Assembly: GCA_037693485.1 (NCBI GenBank)
Contig: CM075354.1
Location: 92,625,001-92,689,000, forward strand
Direction of reading: 5' to 3'
DNA length: 64,000 bases
Origin: Kitagawia praeruptora
Lineage: Eukaryota; Streptophyta; Magnoliopsida; Apiales; Apiaceae
A program made the position numbers and the translations under genes. The stretch's first letter is position 1; each line of letters starts with the position of its first letter. This document shows positions 1-11,810 of this stretch, one piece after another. A model generated the notes under the pieces. The model was not told the origin of the DNA and ran no database searches. It worked only from the letters and a program-made list of their open reading frames with translations.

Positions 1-2786
1 CAAAAAATATACATTAAATGTGAGTTGTTGAGATCCTGAATGGACAATAAATGTTGTCTCCAATGAGAATACTTAAGAAAAAAAAGTATAATTTAATATG
101 GAATCTCAAAAAATTTCCAAAATTAACAACCAAGTTCATCATCGTCGTTGTCGTCGATTTCTTCATCTGTTAGAAGGCCCCGCAGGGGTACCAAAAGATT
201 ATATTATTATAACAAAATCTCATGTATCTTTCTAAATTTAATAAAAGATTATAGGTTATAGTTTAATTCAACTATCTTTTATGCCTCTAAATTTATCTAA
301 ATTTAATTCAAAATCTCTGCTGCCTAGGGTACATACATACAATCAATTTATTTATTTTATCTGTGTTAAAGCATATCTATATATACTACTATATATCTCT
401 ATTATATGACTATGAAAACATAATAATGTGTATTAGACATGTATATCATAAGTATGGAATCTAGCATAGAATCTAATGTAGACTATAAAATTAACAACTA
501 AATTTCACACCCCTAGCACTTGGACATAAATAACATCTAACATAAAATTTCACTTGGACATAATATTTAAATTTGAAATGATTGAAACTAAAAATCATAA
601 TTTAGTGCAGCATGTTTCCGATGGATAAGTTTAATCCTTAAGTATGAGTATCGGAACTAGTGCCTATAAGGTTGTACCTCATGAACATCCTCCTCCCCAC
701 CTGGGCACCATTGGGGAGATGGAGACCAGGAGTTGTCATGACATGACTATATTTATAAAGAACAAAATGAAGTATATCACATTTAAAGTAAATCTATAAT
801 ACGCCCGACGGGGTCGAATATGAGCATTTTCTCCAGCAAATTTACAACACTAGGAGACTTATTAGTTATTACCATTAGTCAAAACAGAAATGGATACATA
901 TTCTAGTGATTCTGATATTAAAGTCCAACAACTCTCGCCAAACTTCCATCCAATTAAGTAATCATTATACAAGAGAATCATAATAAGAGAATCAAACATC
1001 GAATCAACTGTAAATTATATAAACACATAACTTCTTAATTTCAAATTCACTAAAAATAAGCTACAAAGTCAACAAATAAATCAAATAGAGAATCACTTGT
1101 AAATTTAACAGAGAATCTAACATTGTAGAAGTAATCTACGTTTGGTACTAATCCTGGATTTGGGACTAGATTTGAAGGAACATTGAAAATTCTTTAGTTG
1201 AAATGGGAGCTCAATTCCTATTCCAGTACTTGAAATGTGGTGTCAAACAAGCAGATTATACTATTTACTACATATAAGAAGAAAGTGAATAAAAGACGAC
1301 CCTTAGGCAAACCTATAGTTTTCCTGTTAGTGTATGACTTTAGTTATATTGATTGTTTTTTTCTAAATCTCAATACCATGATTAAATATAAAGAATTTTG
1401 AAATCAATAATCAGTCGACTTGGTTGTAATGTAATGAGATAGCTGGGAATTTTAAGATGGTTTTACTATGGTAGGATCTGTAGTTATCAAATTTTCGGTA
1501 ATAATTTGCTTAAATTATGCAACGTACGAGTGCCCGATTGAATTCTCTGCTAAATTTTCAGCTTTAAACATCTCACAATTAGAATTAAGAACAAAAATGA
1601 CTACTTAGGTTTCAGTTGTGGTATGGAATCTACAGGGGAAATACAGAGTTGCCAGCATAAAACCCATGCCTGAAACTCGATGCATTAATCTCTTGACTCA
1701 ACAAGATTCTCGTGTTTTAGTAACGATATTTGGCAGGTCAGCAAGCTATCAATAATTATCATACAACACCCTATGCTCGTCTAAAGTATACCTGAATAAA
1801 AGATCCCACTCCAAATGATGCTGAAGGATTCAGTAAACAACAACGCAAGGTGAAGATTCTGCTTGATGAAGATCAGCATCATTTTCAAGGCGCTCCCATG
1901 TTAGTTTTCGCCTCTCAGTTACTAGACTCAGCTTAGAATTTTCTTCTTCAAATTTGTGTCAGATTAAGCACTGCCCACCATCCATTTTCGGAGAACATCT
2001 TCTTTAAGTTTTGTGTCAGATTAAACACTGCACGGTTCCAGTGATTCTAAGAGTTCTGTTCAACAGCTGGGAACAATTAAAAATAAATTAAATTGACAAT
2101 TTAAGGGTATAAATATTCTGTCAAACGAAAATGGAAATTTTAAAACATTCCGTGGTATCAAATTACTCTCCATCTATTCCAAATAGCTTCAGATAACTTC
2201 TTAATGTGAACCAGATTCTATCATACTCTGCAACCTTGCAGATTTTATCATAGACTGCACAACAATAACATAGAATCTATTACATAATAATGCAAACTAA
2301 TGACAACTAACATAGAATCTATCATAGAATCAAATTTACTGAAATAAGTATCAAGCTTAATGTCATCATCGTCATATATTAGAAGGCCCCGTAGGGGCAC
2401 CAATCAACTACACTTGTCCCCATACAATATCAAAAATCAATTGTAGCATCAATTTATCTAATCTTTTCACAAAACAACATACTACACTTGTCCCGTAACT
2501 ACACCTGTAAACTTAGTTATAGAAACTATCACAGAATCAAATAGAGAATCATTATCTAGTTTAGGCTGAACTTTTCTAAAATTTGGTATAATAATTTAAT
2601 CAAGTGCATAATCTCATGCACGAATTGCACATTATCAGTTCAAAACCCTAACTTTCTACAACACTTGTAAGATAATCATAAACCTGACTTTTCAAAGCAT
2701 TACCTCAACTATTTAAAATGTCTCTGAATAATTCTCAACGATATTTCAATTTCTGAATGAATTTTCGGTGATTCTTCAACTAAGAA
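1..2786. other. AT-rich non-coding flank left of the first CACTA element
   Basis: No long open frame or convincing gene is seen. The stretch is rich in short variants of 'atagaatct'. It holds two copies of a GC-rich mini-palindrome (about 171-190 and 2380-2398) and a short tandem duplication of 'gtgtcagattaa' at 1956-2030. The text near 2690-2715 resembles 7835-7860 on the other side of the CACTA element, so the host may be a degraded repeat. One possible kinase exon is listed separately. Confidence 0.5.
793..846 (-). pseudogene. possible MAP-kinase-like exon fragment
   Basis: Read on the minus strand, about 15 codons give NLLEKMLIFDPVGRI. This resembles the plant MAP kinase segment around 'LLEKMLxFDPxxRI', in the C-terminal lobe after the catalytic core. 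No flanking exon could be joined to it with confidence, and none of the catalytic motifs (VAIK, HRDLK, DFG) was found nearby. It may be a captured exon scrap or a chance similarity; the match is too short to name a gene. Confidence 0.3.
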
Positions 2787-2807
2787 CACTAGTAGAAAAA
2801 TGGTCTT

Positions 2808-3260
2808 TTACGTCGCCTATTATACGTCGGTTCCGCCTAAAGGCGACGTATATTCCACCTTTATACGTCGGTTCCGCATAAAGGCGATGTATATTGTATT
2901 TCTGGATACCTTTATACGTCGGTTCCGCATAAAGGCGACGTATAAAATACTTTTATACGTCGTCTAAACTAAGGCGACGTATAAGATGCACCTTTTACGT
3001 CGGCTTTCTTCAGGCGACATATAAGATCTATACCTTTTACGTCGGTTTTGTAGAAGACGACGTATAAAATATATACTTTTTACGTCGGTTTCTTTGTTGC
3101 CGACGTATAAAATTATAATTTACGTTGCCATATTTGAACCGACGTATAAAGTGTCAGTCCTTTTTTCCACCCACCATATAATATATCAGTTTTACGTCGT
3201 CTATTATATTATCCGACGTATAAGACTGTTAAGTTAAAATAAAAAATAATAGACTCACGG
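2808..3260. repeat. left subterminal repeat array of CACTA 1
   Basis: Many copies of the 8-10 bp motif TACGTCGG(TT) and its complement are spaced roughly 20-40 bp apart, often paired head-to-head as 'ggttccgcataaaggcgacg'. The same motif recurs at the other end of the element. In characterised CACTA elements such arrays are transposase-binding sites. The density of CpG and CpNpG makes the array a likely methylation target. Confidence 0.85.
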
Positions 3261-3496
3261 ACGTATAAGTCTCTACTCTCTCTGATTGTTTCCCCCAAAT
3301 TAAACTCACAGACCTAATTTTATCCACCGGCGCAACACCACTACCAAGTGAAACCACTGGCTTCAATCAGCACCACGTTGTTTACTTTAGCACTTTACTT
3401 CGAATTGGGGACTTCTAATTAGCACCTTGTTTTCGAATTGATAGCAATTTACTGTGAAGGTCATCTAATTCCTCCACTGCTTCTTCACATCGAAGG

Positions 3497-3566
3497 TCTC
3501 TCTCTCTCCCCCTCTTCCTCTCTCGCTTAATCTCTCTCTCCCTCTCCCTCTCCCTCTCTCGTTTAA

Positions 3567-3613
<47 letters not shown>
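3497..3613. repeat. (CT)n / (CA)n compound microsatellite
   Basis: A polypyrimidine tract of CT and CCCT repeats passes directly into a run of CA dinucleotides. It lies inside CACTA 1 just after the left subterminal array, in the place where a captured promoter or 5' UTR would sit. The open frame on its minus strand is only an Arg/Glu low-complexity translation of the repeat. Confidence 0.85.
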
Positions 3614-3992
3614 ATCAATTCTTGGGTTTCTTGTTATTGTTATGATTCATTTATTCAGTTTGTGTGAATTTTGTAATTGGGTTGTTTTTTTTGTATTTTG
3701 GGTTGTTTTAGGATACTCAATAAAGATTAATTTTTGGCTTATGTCAATTATCGGTTTATATGGTTGTATATAGTGTTCTTATTTTATTGTGGAGCTCAAA
3801 GTTGTCGAAAGATCACATCTTGTTTAGTGTTTTACATTTTTTACGATGAATTAATGAATTAGACGCTTGAGCATATGACACGACCAAAACCGACTTCATT
3901 ATTAACGCAGTTTATGTAGTTGAATGAAACCTGAATAAGATACCCTATTATAGCTGCTAGCTATGTAGAAAACAGAGTAAATGTGTACTTAC

Positions 3993-4108
3993 CATCCCAC
4001 CTGGAAGTCGAAAGCTCTCTCAGATGCATCTATGTCTTGCCTGGTATTTCCATGAGGTTCAAACCAAATTGTCACAAGTGAAATACCAATCTCTCCCTTC
4101 TGAGTGGG
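3993..4108 (-). pseudogene. captured GH1 beta-glucosidase exon
   Basis: A 116-nt minus-strand exon is bounded by a plausible CAG acceptor (next to 4108) and a GTAAGT donor (next to 3993). It encodes GEIGISLVTIWFEPHG followed by RQDIDASERAFDFQVGW. This matches the glycoside hydrolase family 1 segment usually seen as 'KIGIxLVxxWxEPxS...AAxRAxDFxxGW', the part of the (beta/alpha)8 barrel after the acid/base region. The exon is open, but no other GH1 exon is present, including those with the TFNEP and ITENG catalytic motifs. It is a transduplicated fragment in CACTA 1, on the opposite strand to the beta-propeller pseudogene, and cannot make an enzyme. Confidence 0.8.
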
Positions 4109-5222
4109 CTGTATGTAGACCCAAAACGAAGATAGGTGAGTAACAAACTAATACACCTTATTGATACCATTAGGCATTAGCAGACTATTATCATGAGTTT
4201 GATTTGAAAATTATATGCATCTTTTAATATTATTAACTAATATGAACAAATAACTTACTTGATAAGTCTATTTATAGAGTTTAGCTGCTGCAGCATGGGC
4301 TAATATAATGTGGTGGGTAGCTATAATGCTGAGCATATGAAATGTGTTTGCATCTTCGTATATTCCTAGACATTGAAATGTAATATGGTTATGCAGCCAT
4401 GTTGTTAATTTCAGTGATCTTTTATAGACTATCACTTTCTTTTGTGTGATAATTATGGTGTTTCTTGACTGAATTGAATTGAACTAAACATATCATTGCC
4501 AGAAAATCTTTAATTTTTATTGTATTAATTCTTAAATTCTGTAGATCAAAACTACGCGGAAAATAGTTAGTACTTAATAGCTAGGGACCATAAGTCTTAA
4601 GCTTATTTTGTCTTTATCATCAGAATCATGTACTTTGCTGCTGTATTTTATGTCCTAACAAATTTATGGCCCTTGCAATTGTGTGAATTAGCAGGTTTTA
4701 TAAGTTGGTGGTGAGTACTTGTTTGAAACATAGGTGAGTTAATTGTAACAGGTTTTACAATTATGTCTAAGTTTGTGTTAGCTACTCTGTCTAAGTATCT
4801 AACAGAGACTCCGCTGTTGCGATGACTTAATTAAAGGGGCTTATGTTTTCCCCACATTGAGTGCTTCCAATGTAAATCATTACTAGTTCTGATGGTTATA
4901 TTTCATTGGCGGGATTATTAGTAAAAACAATCTTAGCAAACTAATATATGCTGAAGGAGATTTCTTCTATATGTAGAAGTCATTTCGTGAAGTAAATCCT
5001 CACGTTCCAGTTAGAGTTTTCAGCCCTGTATATGTAACCAAATTGACACTCGGAGTGTCATTTATGGTCAAATTATGACGTGTGTATACAGTAGCTCCAT
5101 GAGTACTTTTTTTACAATTTAAACCACATATACTGGATTGGGATATTATAGATACCCTTATAAACTAACACATGTTAAATGCAAACTAATTCTGTATTTT
5201 ATTAGGTTTGTAGATGCAATTG

Positions 5223-7110
5223 GGGGAAAATTCATAGCCAGTTTGGGTTGATTTTCGACCAGTAATTGATCACCACAGATTAAAAGACGCTGAAGAAGAT
5301 ACTGCAACGAAATTAAGATATGGAGTCATTTCCCATGATAGGGAGTGAGTAATTAGTATAAACTGTATGACTCTTTATTTCCTTTCTTGACATTGATTAT
5401 CTGTGCCATAGAAACCAGGATATTTTACATTTTTGATACTTCTTATATTAGGAGGATCTATTTCTGCACCAAAAGTGGGTTGCTAATCATGGGAGACCTC
5501 CTGGTGCAAATGTTACAACCATAGCTGATGTCGGTACTATTAAACCGGATATACTCTTTACTGTAAGGTAAGCTGTTTGTGTTTGTGCATGACTGTTACG
5601 ATCAAGATTTATGGCTAGCTAAATATTGAAATAAAAATTCTAGTTTACAGGTGACCTATATGAATATGACAATAGCTCGAAACCAATGTGGAAGAAGCAT
5701 ATATGGATAGAAGGATCGACCGATGATACGTCTTTGATGCCATCTCTGGGGTTTAGTGTGCATGGAATATATGGAGCTCACTCTACTTCTCTGTTTCTCT
5801 TGACAAAGGTATTTTTTGAAATAGTTGTCTACAGGTCTATATATAAGATTGAAGGACTTTCCCACTAGATGATGGCAGGCTCGGAGAGTTGCATTTTCCA
5901 GGCATAGGAGGTGAGGAATCAGGGCCTTATGTAGGTTATATTCGTAGAAAACCAACGATAAAGTATATATGGTCCATATTAGATGCCTCAGAAACAGAAG
6001 GATGGAATGCAGATTATTGCACCGAATCAAGAGGACTTTCAAATTGCATTATTGGCTTAAAAGATAAACCAGATAATACAGATGCTACACGATCAGCAAT
6101 AAGAAGGCGGAAGGGAAGCAGAGCACAACCAGTAATGTTCAGGGGTCTATCATTTTTCCTTATAACTGATGGTGGATTGCTTTTTGAATATTTAAGTGCT
6201 GAAAATATGTGGTTCTGGATGAGGCATGAACATCCGAAAGCTATGAAAGGTGTTCTTGGAAACTACAATGGAAGTTTATTTTTGATCGATGAGCAAAAAA
6301 ATCTTCTTATTAGAGAAAGAAGCAGTACAGAACTTCAGTGGATAAATTGCACTGCTATGACAAGAGGAAGACATGTCACTGGAGGTCCTCCATGGGATGT
6401 AGTTCCGGGAAAAAATCTTAAGTTACAGCTAAAGATGCACTCTTCTTCGTTAGCAAAAGTGGAAGGTTACTATAGTTGAGTGTAAGTGCTACAAGTTTCT
6501 CTTCATAATTAAGGAAATTGTTTGTGATCGATGATTAAAAAGCATAATGATGAAAGGAAGGTAAAATAAGATATTTCAGGAGTCAGTTCGGTCATTCTTA
6601 AAACAAAAAAACACACGAAGAATTATATGGATATTATATTAATTAGAAACGTGTCAGATGGATATATGTTCATCAGAAAAATTTAAACAAACATGTACAA
6701 GTGTAATGGAATTTATCTTATTAAATACATCTTATTTAGATTGCATTATATTTATGTGACTTGAAAGTATTAACTTTTTTGCAGGTTGCACTGAGGAAAT
6801 TCAAGTGGAAAGACTGTAGGTACCCTCAGACTACCAAAATAGCTAGTATAGTAGATCAAGATGTACTTGGAAGAATCATAGTTTTTGTTGTAGGAAGAAA
6901 TAGTAGACTTTATCAATATAACAAGGTGACGGAAGTTTGACATGAGCATTACCAATCACAACACTTGGTTCTGTCAAGAGTACCTGGGACTGCTATGCGC
7001 CCATCATTGACATCGTTAACAGGCTCCCTTTTTATTCTCTCGGAAGATGGTAAACTGATTGAGTATCACTGGAGTTCAACTGATGGCTGGAACTGGATAG
7101 AACATGGCTT
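5223..7110 (+). pseudogene. captured multi-exon gene, beta-propeller-like plant protein of unknown function (broken)
   Basis: Exon-like blocks lie at about 5223-5340, 5455-5568, 5651-5808, 5862-6479 and 6785-7110, separated by GT-AG introns. They encode repeating units of the kind 'SFFLITDGGLLFEY', 'GSLFLIDEQKNLLIRE', 'IIVFVVGRNSRLYQYN' and 'GSLFILSEDGKLIEYHWSS'. This strand pattern recurs every 45-60 residues and fits a lectin-like or WD40-like beta-propeller. I recognise it as a conserved plant protein type but cannot name the gene. It is not functional. The reading frame shifts near 6425-6435, where the continuation 'KDALFFVSKSGRLL' lies in another frame followed by a stop. A conserved Trp codon is TGA at about 6938. 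The junction of the first two blocks (near 5340/5455) is not cleanly spliceable in frame. It is a transduplicated copy inside CACTA 1. Confidence 0.75.
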
Positions 7111-7344
7111 TACATGTTATAATAGCAATTTCAATTATCTTTACATATTGTTGACCCGTTAGACTGAGAATTTGTGAACATTTTGGATGTATTTTTTTTA
7201 AGTGTATAACAGTAATTATGTTATTTAATCAGGTTTTGCATTGTACAAAATTTTGTTAAAGCATGTTATTTTAATTGTTTACCAGGTTTTCGGGCCTTGG
7301 CATATAGAAACAAAAAAATATTTTTTTTAAAATTTGTGGACAAT

Positions 7345-7710
7345 ATACGTCGGTTCCCACATGGGCGATGTATAAAGCATAGACATTATACGTCGGCTTT
7401 TTGGACATTATACGTCGCCCTTCTTCGACCTTATACGTCGGTTGTTTTGAAGAACCGACGTAAAAGGATAACAATATACGTCGGTTGTTTAGAGGAACCG
7501 ACGTAAAAGGATAACAATATACGTCAGTTGTTTAGAAGAACCGACGTAAAATGGTACAATATACGTCGGTTGTTTAGAAGAACCGACGTAAAAGGGTACA
7601 ATATACGTCGCCTTTTTAACCGACGTATAAGACTCTGACCTTATACGTCGCCAGCCCATACGTCGCCATTTAACCGACGTAAAAGACCTATTTAACCGAC
7701 GTAAAAGGCC
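7345..7710. repeat. right subterminal repeat array of CACTA 1
   Basis: About 15 copies of TACGTCGG and its complement occur here. Three or four near-identical units of about 50 bp (for example around 7485-7600) share the core 'gaaccgacgtaaaa'. The array mirrors the left one and reaches to within about 15 bp of the terminal CACTA inverted repeat. Confidence 0.85.
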
Positions 7711-7725
7711 AGTTTTCTACTAGTG

Positions 7726-8577
7726 GAAGCAGCTTCGCTTTAGATTGGTAGAACACAATTTCAAACAAAAATGGAATCTAACTTAGAATCTCTCATATAA
7801 TTCAAGAGTAATAATAATTAGACACAAAATCATAAAACCTGATTTTTAAATCATTACCTCAACGATTTTGAACGATCATACACTATATATTAAAGGAATT
7901 AACTCCGTTTCCGATTCTGAGCTTCGATTCTTCGATTTTGTTTCGATTCTTTATTAGATTCTTCCGTTTCTGCTTGGATTCTCCGATTTCTGCTTGGTTT
8001 GTGCTTCAAATCATCGATTTGTGTTTTGATTCTACGACGTTGAGCTTCGATTCTTCAATTTCTGCTTCAATTTTTGGATTTTGAGTTTCGAATTTCTGAT
8101 TTGAGTTGTTGCGTGAGTTTCTGGATGCTGTGTATATGAGATGTTATGTTTGTATATGTTTTTAATTTTTATTACTTTTGTATCTTTTAATCCTGGACGT
8201 TAAAAAAATGAATGGTGCAGATCGCTGTTCTTTATTGTTCTTTATTTAAAGTGTTCTGTATGGAATGCAACTCTATATATATATGAACATAAAAATAAGC
8301 ATAATTGAATGAGATATCACCCTAACATCGTTCGCAGTTTATACCTTTTCAACTTTGACTCCTCTCCCGTCATGCCTCTTAAATCCTTTCCATATATATA
8401 TGCGAATATGCCTCAAATAGAAAAAAATAATAACCAAAATTTAACAATGTGTGCATGAAAATAATAAAATGCATGCAAAAGTTATGATCACATCACTAGA
8501 ACTTTACCAAGAATCAACAGATAATTAATAAGGGCAAAGCCATAATGGGCATTAAATTCTTTCACAATATTTTATTA
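7726..8577. other. AT-rich intergenic stretch
   Basis: No gene is seen. From 7900 to 8100 there is a degenerate repetition of 'gattcttcgatttctgcttc'. Parts of 7780-7860 resemble the left flank of CACTA 1. The rest is simple AT-rich sequence with TATATA runs. Confidence 0.5.
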
Positions 8578-9070
8578 CTCCTTTCATCCCTTTTTAGTTG
8601 ACACTTTTATAAAAATGGTTTGTCTAGTGTGTGCCCAAAGGCACATGCTAAGAATCCGTGCTAAGAATTCGTGCTTGATGAGTTGTCAAATTTTGATTGG
8701 TGAATATTTTTGTGAATGCAGGGGGGCCTATCATTATTAATGAAATCTCCACCAATCAAAATTTGATAATTAAGCTAGCACGGATTCTTAACATGTGCCC
8801 TTGGGCATACACTAGAAAATTCGTTATAAAAAATAGACATATTAATAAAGCTTTAATTATGTAGTAATTTGTTTCCATGTTTGTCTTTAATCTTAACATT
8901 AAATGATGAGTTATGAGTGTATATATTAAATATAAAGTCAAATATTGGTATTAGAAATAAAGGGGTATATATGGAAAAATTGGTAAAAAATGTATTGGAA
9001 CATAAAATGTGACAACTATTTAGGGACAATTTTTTTTTGCAAATGTGCCAACTAAAAAGGACGGAGGGAG
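8578..9070. mobile_element. Stowaway-type MITE (Tc1/mariner), interrupted by a second MITE
   Basis: The right end reads GGACGGAGGGAG and the left end CTCCTTTCATCCC, which is the classic Stowaway terminus (CTCCCTCCGTCCC) with a few changes. TA dinucleotides flank both ends (8576-8577 and 9071-9072). Inner arms 'tttttagttgacacttttat' and its imperfect complement extend the inverted repeat. Removing the nested element 8624-8815 leaves about 300 bp, a normal length for this group. Confidence 0.85.
8624..8815. mobile_element. small MITE nested in the Stowaway element
   Basis: A 192-bp inverted repeat begins CTAGTGTGTGCCCAAAGGCA and ends with the near complement TGCCCTTGGGCATACACTAG. The arms continue inward for about 70 bp (the 'aagaatccgtgct' and 'tcaaattttgattggtg' blocks). 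It sits between the arms of the Stowaway element, so it is the younger insertion. I could not fix its TSD or superfamily. Confidence 0.75.
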
Positions 9071-9650
9071 TATTAAAGAGTGCAATGGATCCCTCTGTCT
9101 CCTTAAAAAAAATGGGAATAACAATTATTTGACCAATGGACTTGGTTTTTTTTTTTTTTTTTTTTTTTTGACAAAATTATGGACTTGGTTTTTAATTTTA
9201 TTGTAATTGTTTAGAATGGTATACCAAACATTTTGAAACATATATTATGCTACGGAAATAACTTTTTTATAGTCAATATTGTAATCGAATCAAACTTGTT
9301 TCAACTAAATTTATTATATCAAGAGTGACTTAATTGTGTACTTAGATTATAAAAAATGAAAACTATATAATTTAATTATGATTTTGGTGTAAAGCTAAAG
9401 TGAAGTGAAACGCGGGGCTGTTTTAATAATTTTATAGAATTCTAACCGCACTTATTTTATTTCAGAAAATGTGAGAAATCGCAAATGAAAAAGGTGGGAA
9501 TCAATCCTCATTATAATTAACTGTAAATATCTTTCATCGTATTTAATAATCTATAAATTAATATAAAAATTCTTGTTATACAGCTATTAATTCGTAGAAA
9601 TGAATGTTGGAAGTGGATTTATTTGATGTTGGTATTGAGTTAAAAAATAA
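9071..9650. other. AT-rich spacer
   Basis: No gene is seen. It contains a poly-T run at about 9147-9169 followed by a short repeat of 'ggacttggtttt'. The rest is unremarkable AT-rich DNA. Confidence 0.5.
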
Positions 9651-10617
9651 CTAGCATAAAAACCCGTGCGAGGCACGGGTCGCTAGCTTAAATTGTATTT
9701 TTTAATTAAACTATTCATGATCAGTATCGTTTGAAACATGTGATTATTTTCATAGAGTTCATCTTTACTGGCCTATGTGGTTATTATGTACTTACTTAAA
9801 TATGTTCAAATTTGTACTTTGAAAACTAATATGAGTAGTATTGATAACAATCATGTCAGTTTTTAATTTTGTTGTGGATCATAAAATATAATTTGAGTGT
9901 TTTATGGGTGTTGTTTAATTATTAATTAAGACGATTTTTCAAAGCACTTACATTCCTAAACTTTCTTAAAAAATGATGCATCCATTTAGCTGGATCTCCA
10001 ATATTATTCAAGGTAGAAACTTAATAATCTTCAAGATGATGCATTCTGAGAATGTAGGTTTCAGTCCTGATTCCAATCAAAAACCTTCGTAAATCTTCTA
10101 AAACTTCTCAGGTCTTGCGCTTTTACTTCTTAAAACTACGTTTCTAACTCTTTTATTTGTTTTCTTCTAATTTCTTCATTATAAGAATTCTTTGCCTTTA
10201 TTTCTCTTCTGGTTTTCGTCTGACTTTCATTGAGTTACCTCCATAAATAATATATAATATATGATCCTTTTTTTCCACAAAATGTCATATTTTTAATTGA
10301 ACATTAACTAATTTGTATATAAAAGGTAATGTGTTATTTGTAGAATTCGTCTTTTTAAAGCCAAATATTTTTACAACCCGAATAGTTTGGCTAATAAATT
10401 ATTGTATCTTATTTAGTAATATACAAATTTCATTTTACGTTAACACCTCAATATTTTTTACTCTAATATATTGTTAGATAATATCCATCATATTAATTAT
10501 AATATCGGTTTATAACCCAATTGTGTATTTTACGTAATTCTTTTATCGATAAATGATAACCATTAAAGAGTCCAAAACTCATTTAAAATCCAGTGATATT
10601 TAATTAATAACATTTCA

Positions 10618-10745
10618 TCAATATCACACACATACATATTGTATGTATGATTCAAAATACATGTGAGTATGTGGTCTAATGATATGAAGATGCACAATTT
10701 AACTCGGTGATCCACGTTCGATTACCATTAAAAATAATACTTCTA
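10618..10745 (+). repeat. degenerate third copy of the tRNA-like repeat
   Basis: It shares 'cacacatacat', 'tgtatgat' and 'acatgtga', an approximate A-box region and a 'ccacgttcgattacca' B-box-like stretch with the two tandem units at 11811-12178. It is clearly more diverged than they are from each other, so it predates the tandem duplication or has been free to drift. Confidence 0.5.
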
Positions 10746-10861
10746 TATATTAACAGGAACTTAGGAGTAAATTGATGCTTTTAAAATTACTTTAGTTATT
10801 GATTTGATCTTATATGTAATATTTTTCATAAAAAATCATTATGCATTTCATATTGTTTCTT

Positions 10862-11527
10862 GACTTAATTGTACTTTGCATCCCTGTACTTTGGCGAAAA
10901 TTCACTTTGGTGCCTACTATTCAAACAATTGCAATTTGCATCCCGATTGTTTCAATCCCGCTACAGTTTGCACCCCTTTAATGATTTCAAGCTAATTTTG
11001 ACCGTTACCGTTAGTCAAAGTAAGGGTATTTCAGTCTTTAATTATTATATTAAACAATTTTTTTTCAAAAAAAAAGTAAGAAACAAAATTTAAAATTGGA
11101 AAAAAACACAAAATCTTAAATTTATGATATTTATTGTATGGATAATATTTTGAAAATTATAACAAATGTAGTTTATATTTAAATAATATTTTACGAGAAT
11201 TTATTTATGTAAATATTTATAAAAATATGAATTATAAATTATATTTTAAAAAATCTGTGAATTGTAGATAAAATGTTGGTAAATCTAAAAATCTAAAAAA
11301 ATATAAAAGTAATTGAAATAATTTAATTTTAAAAATTATTGTAGAGTATAATGACCGAAATACCCTCATTTTGACTAACAGTCACGGTCAAAATTAGCTT
11401 GAAATCGTTAAAGGGGTGCAAACTGTAACCGGATTGAAACAATTGAGATGCAAATTACAATTGTTTGAATAGTAGGCATCAAAGTGAATTTTTGCCTAAG
11501 TACAGGGGTGCAAAGTGCAATTAAGTC
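10862..11527. mobile_element. Mutator-type MITE with long terminal inverted repeats
   Basis: Inverted repeats of about 180 bp (10862-11047 and 11346-11527) start GACTTAATTG and include 'gcatccctgtactttggcg', 'caattgcaatttgcatccc' and 'agctaattttgaccgt'. A perfect 9-bp target duplication TTGTTTCTT lies at 10853-10861 and 11528-11536. Long inverted repeats with a 9-bp TSD are diagnostic of Mutator-like elements. The 300-bp centre is AT-rich and non-coding. Confidence 0.9.
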
Positions 11528-11810
11528 TTGTTTCTTTATATACACAGAGATATATTATTGAAAACACGTATAGATGAGTGCTTAGGTTGTTTAAGGGAAT
11601 AATAGTTATATAGTAATTTTTTATATTATTATTATATTGATTATTATTATTATTATTACAATTTTATAATATTATCAAACCATATATTATGTATCAATAA
11701 TTGATATTTTAATTTAATATGTTATAGTTCAAATCAATAAATGTAAACGCAACATGACAAAAAATTATTAATATGTCGCAATATTAGAATATTAGAATTT
11801 TTTTCACTAA

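Larger units (their letters stand above)
2787..7725. mobile_element. CACTA (En/Spm-type) transposon 1, non-autonomous, 4.9 kb
   Basis: It begins CACTAGTAGAAAA and ends with the reverse complement TTTTCTACTAGTG. A 3-bp target duplication GAA flanks it (2784-2786 and 7726-7728), as expected for the CACTA superfamily. Both ends carry dense subterminal repeats built on TACGTCGG in both orientations (about 2808-3260 and 7345-7710), which in this family bind transposase. No transposase frame is visible, so it is probably mobilised in trans. The interior holds a GH1 beta-glucosidase exon (minus strand) and a broken beta-propeller-like gene (plus strand). Confidence 0.93.

Noticed and set aside
3415..3618. 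Open frame of Arg-Glu repeats on the minus strand
   Set aside because: It is a translation of the CT/CA microsatellite and has no complexity.
5656..6042. 128-codon minus-strand frame
   Set aside because: It is antisense to the captured beta-propeller-like exons, whose plus-strand sense is clearly protein-like.
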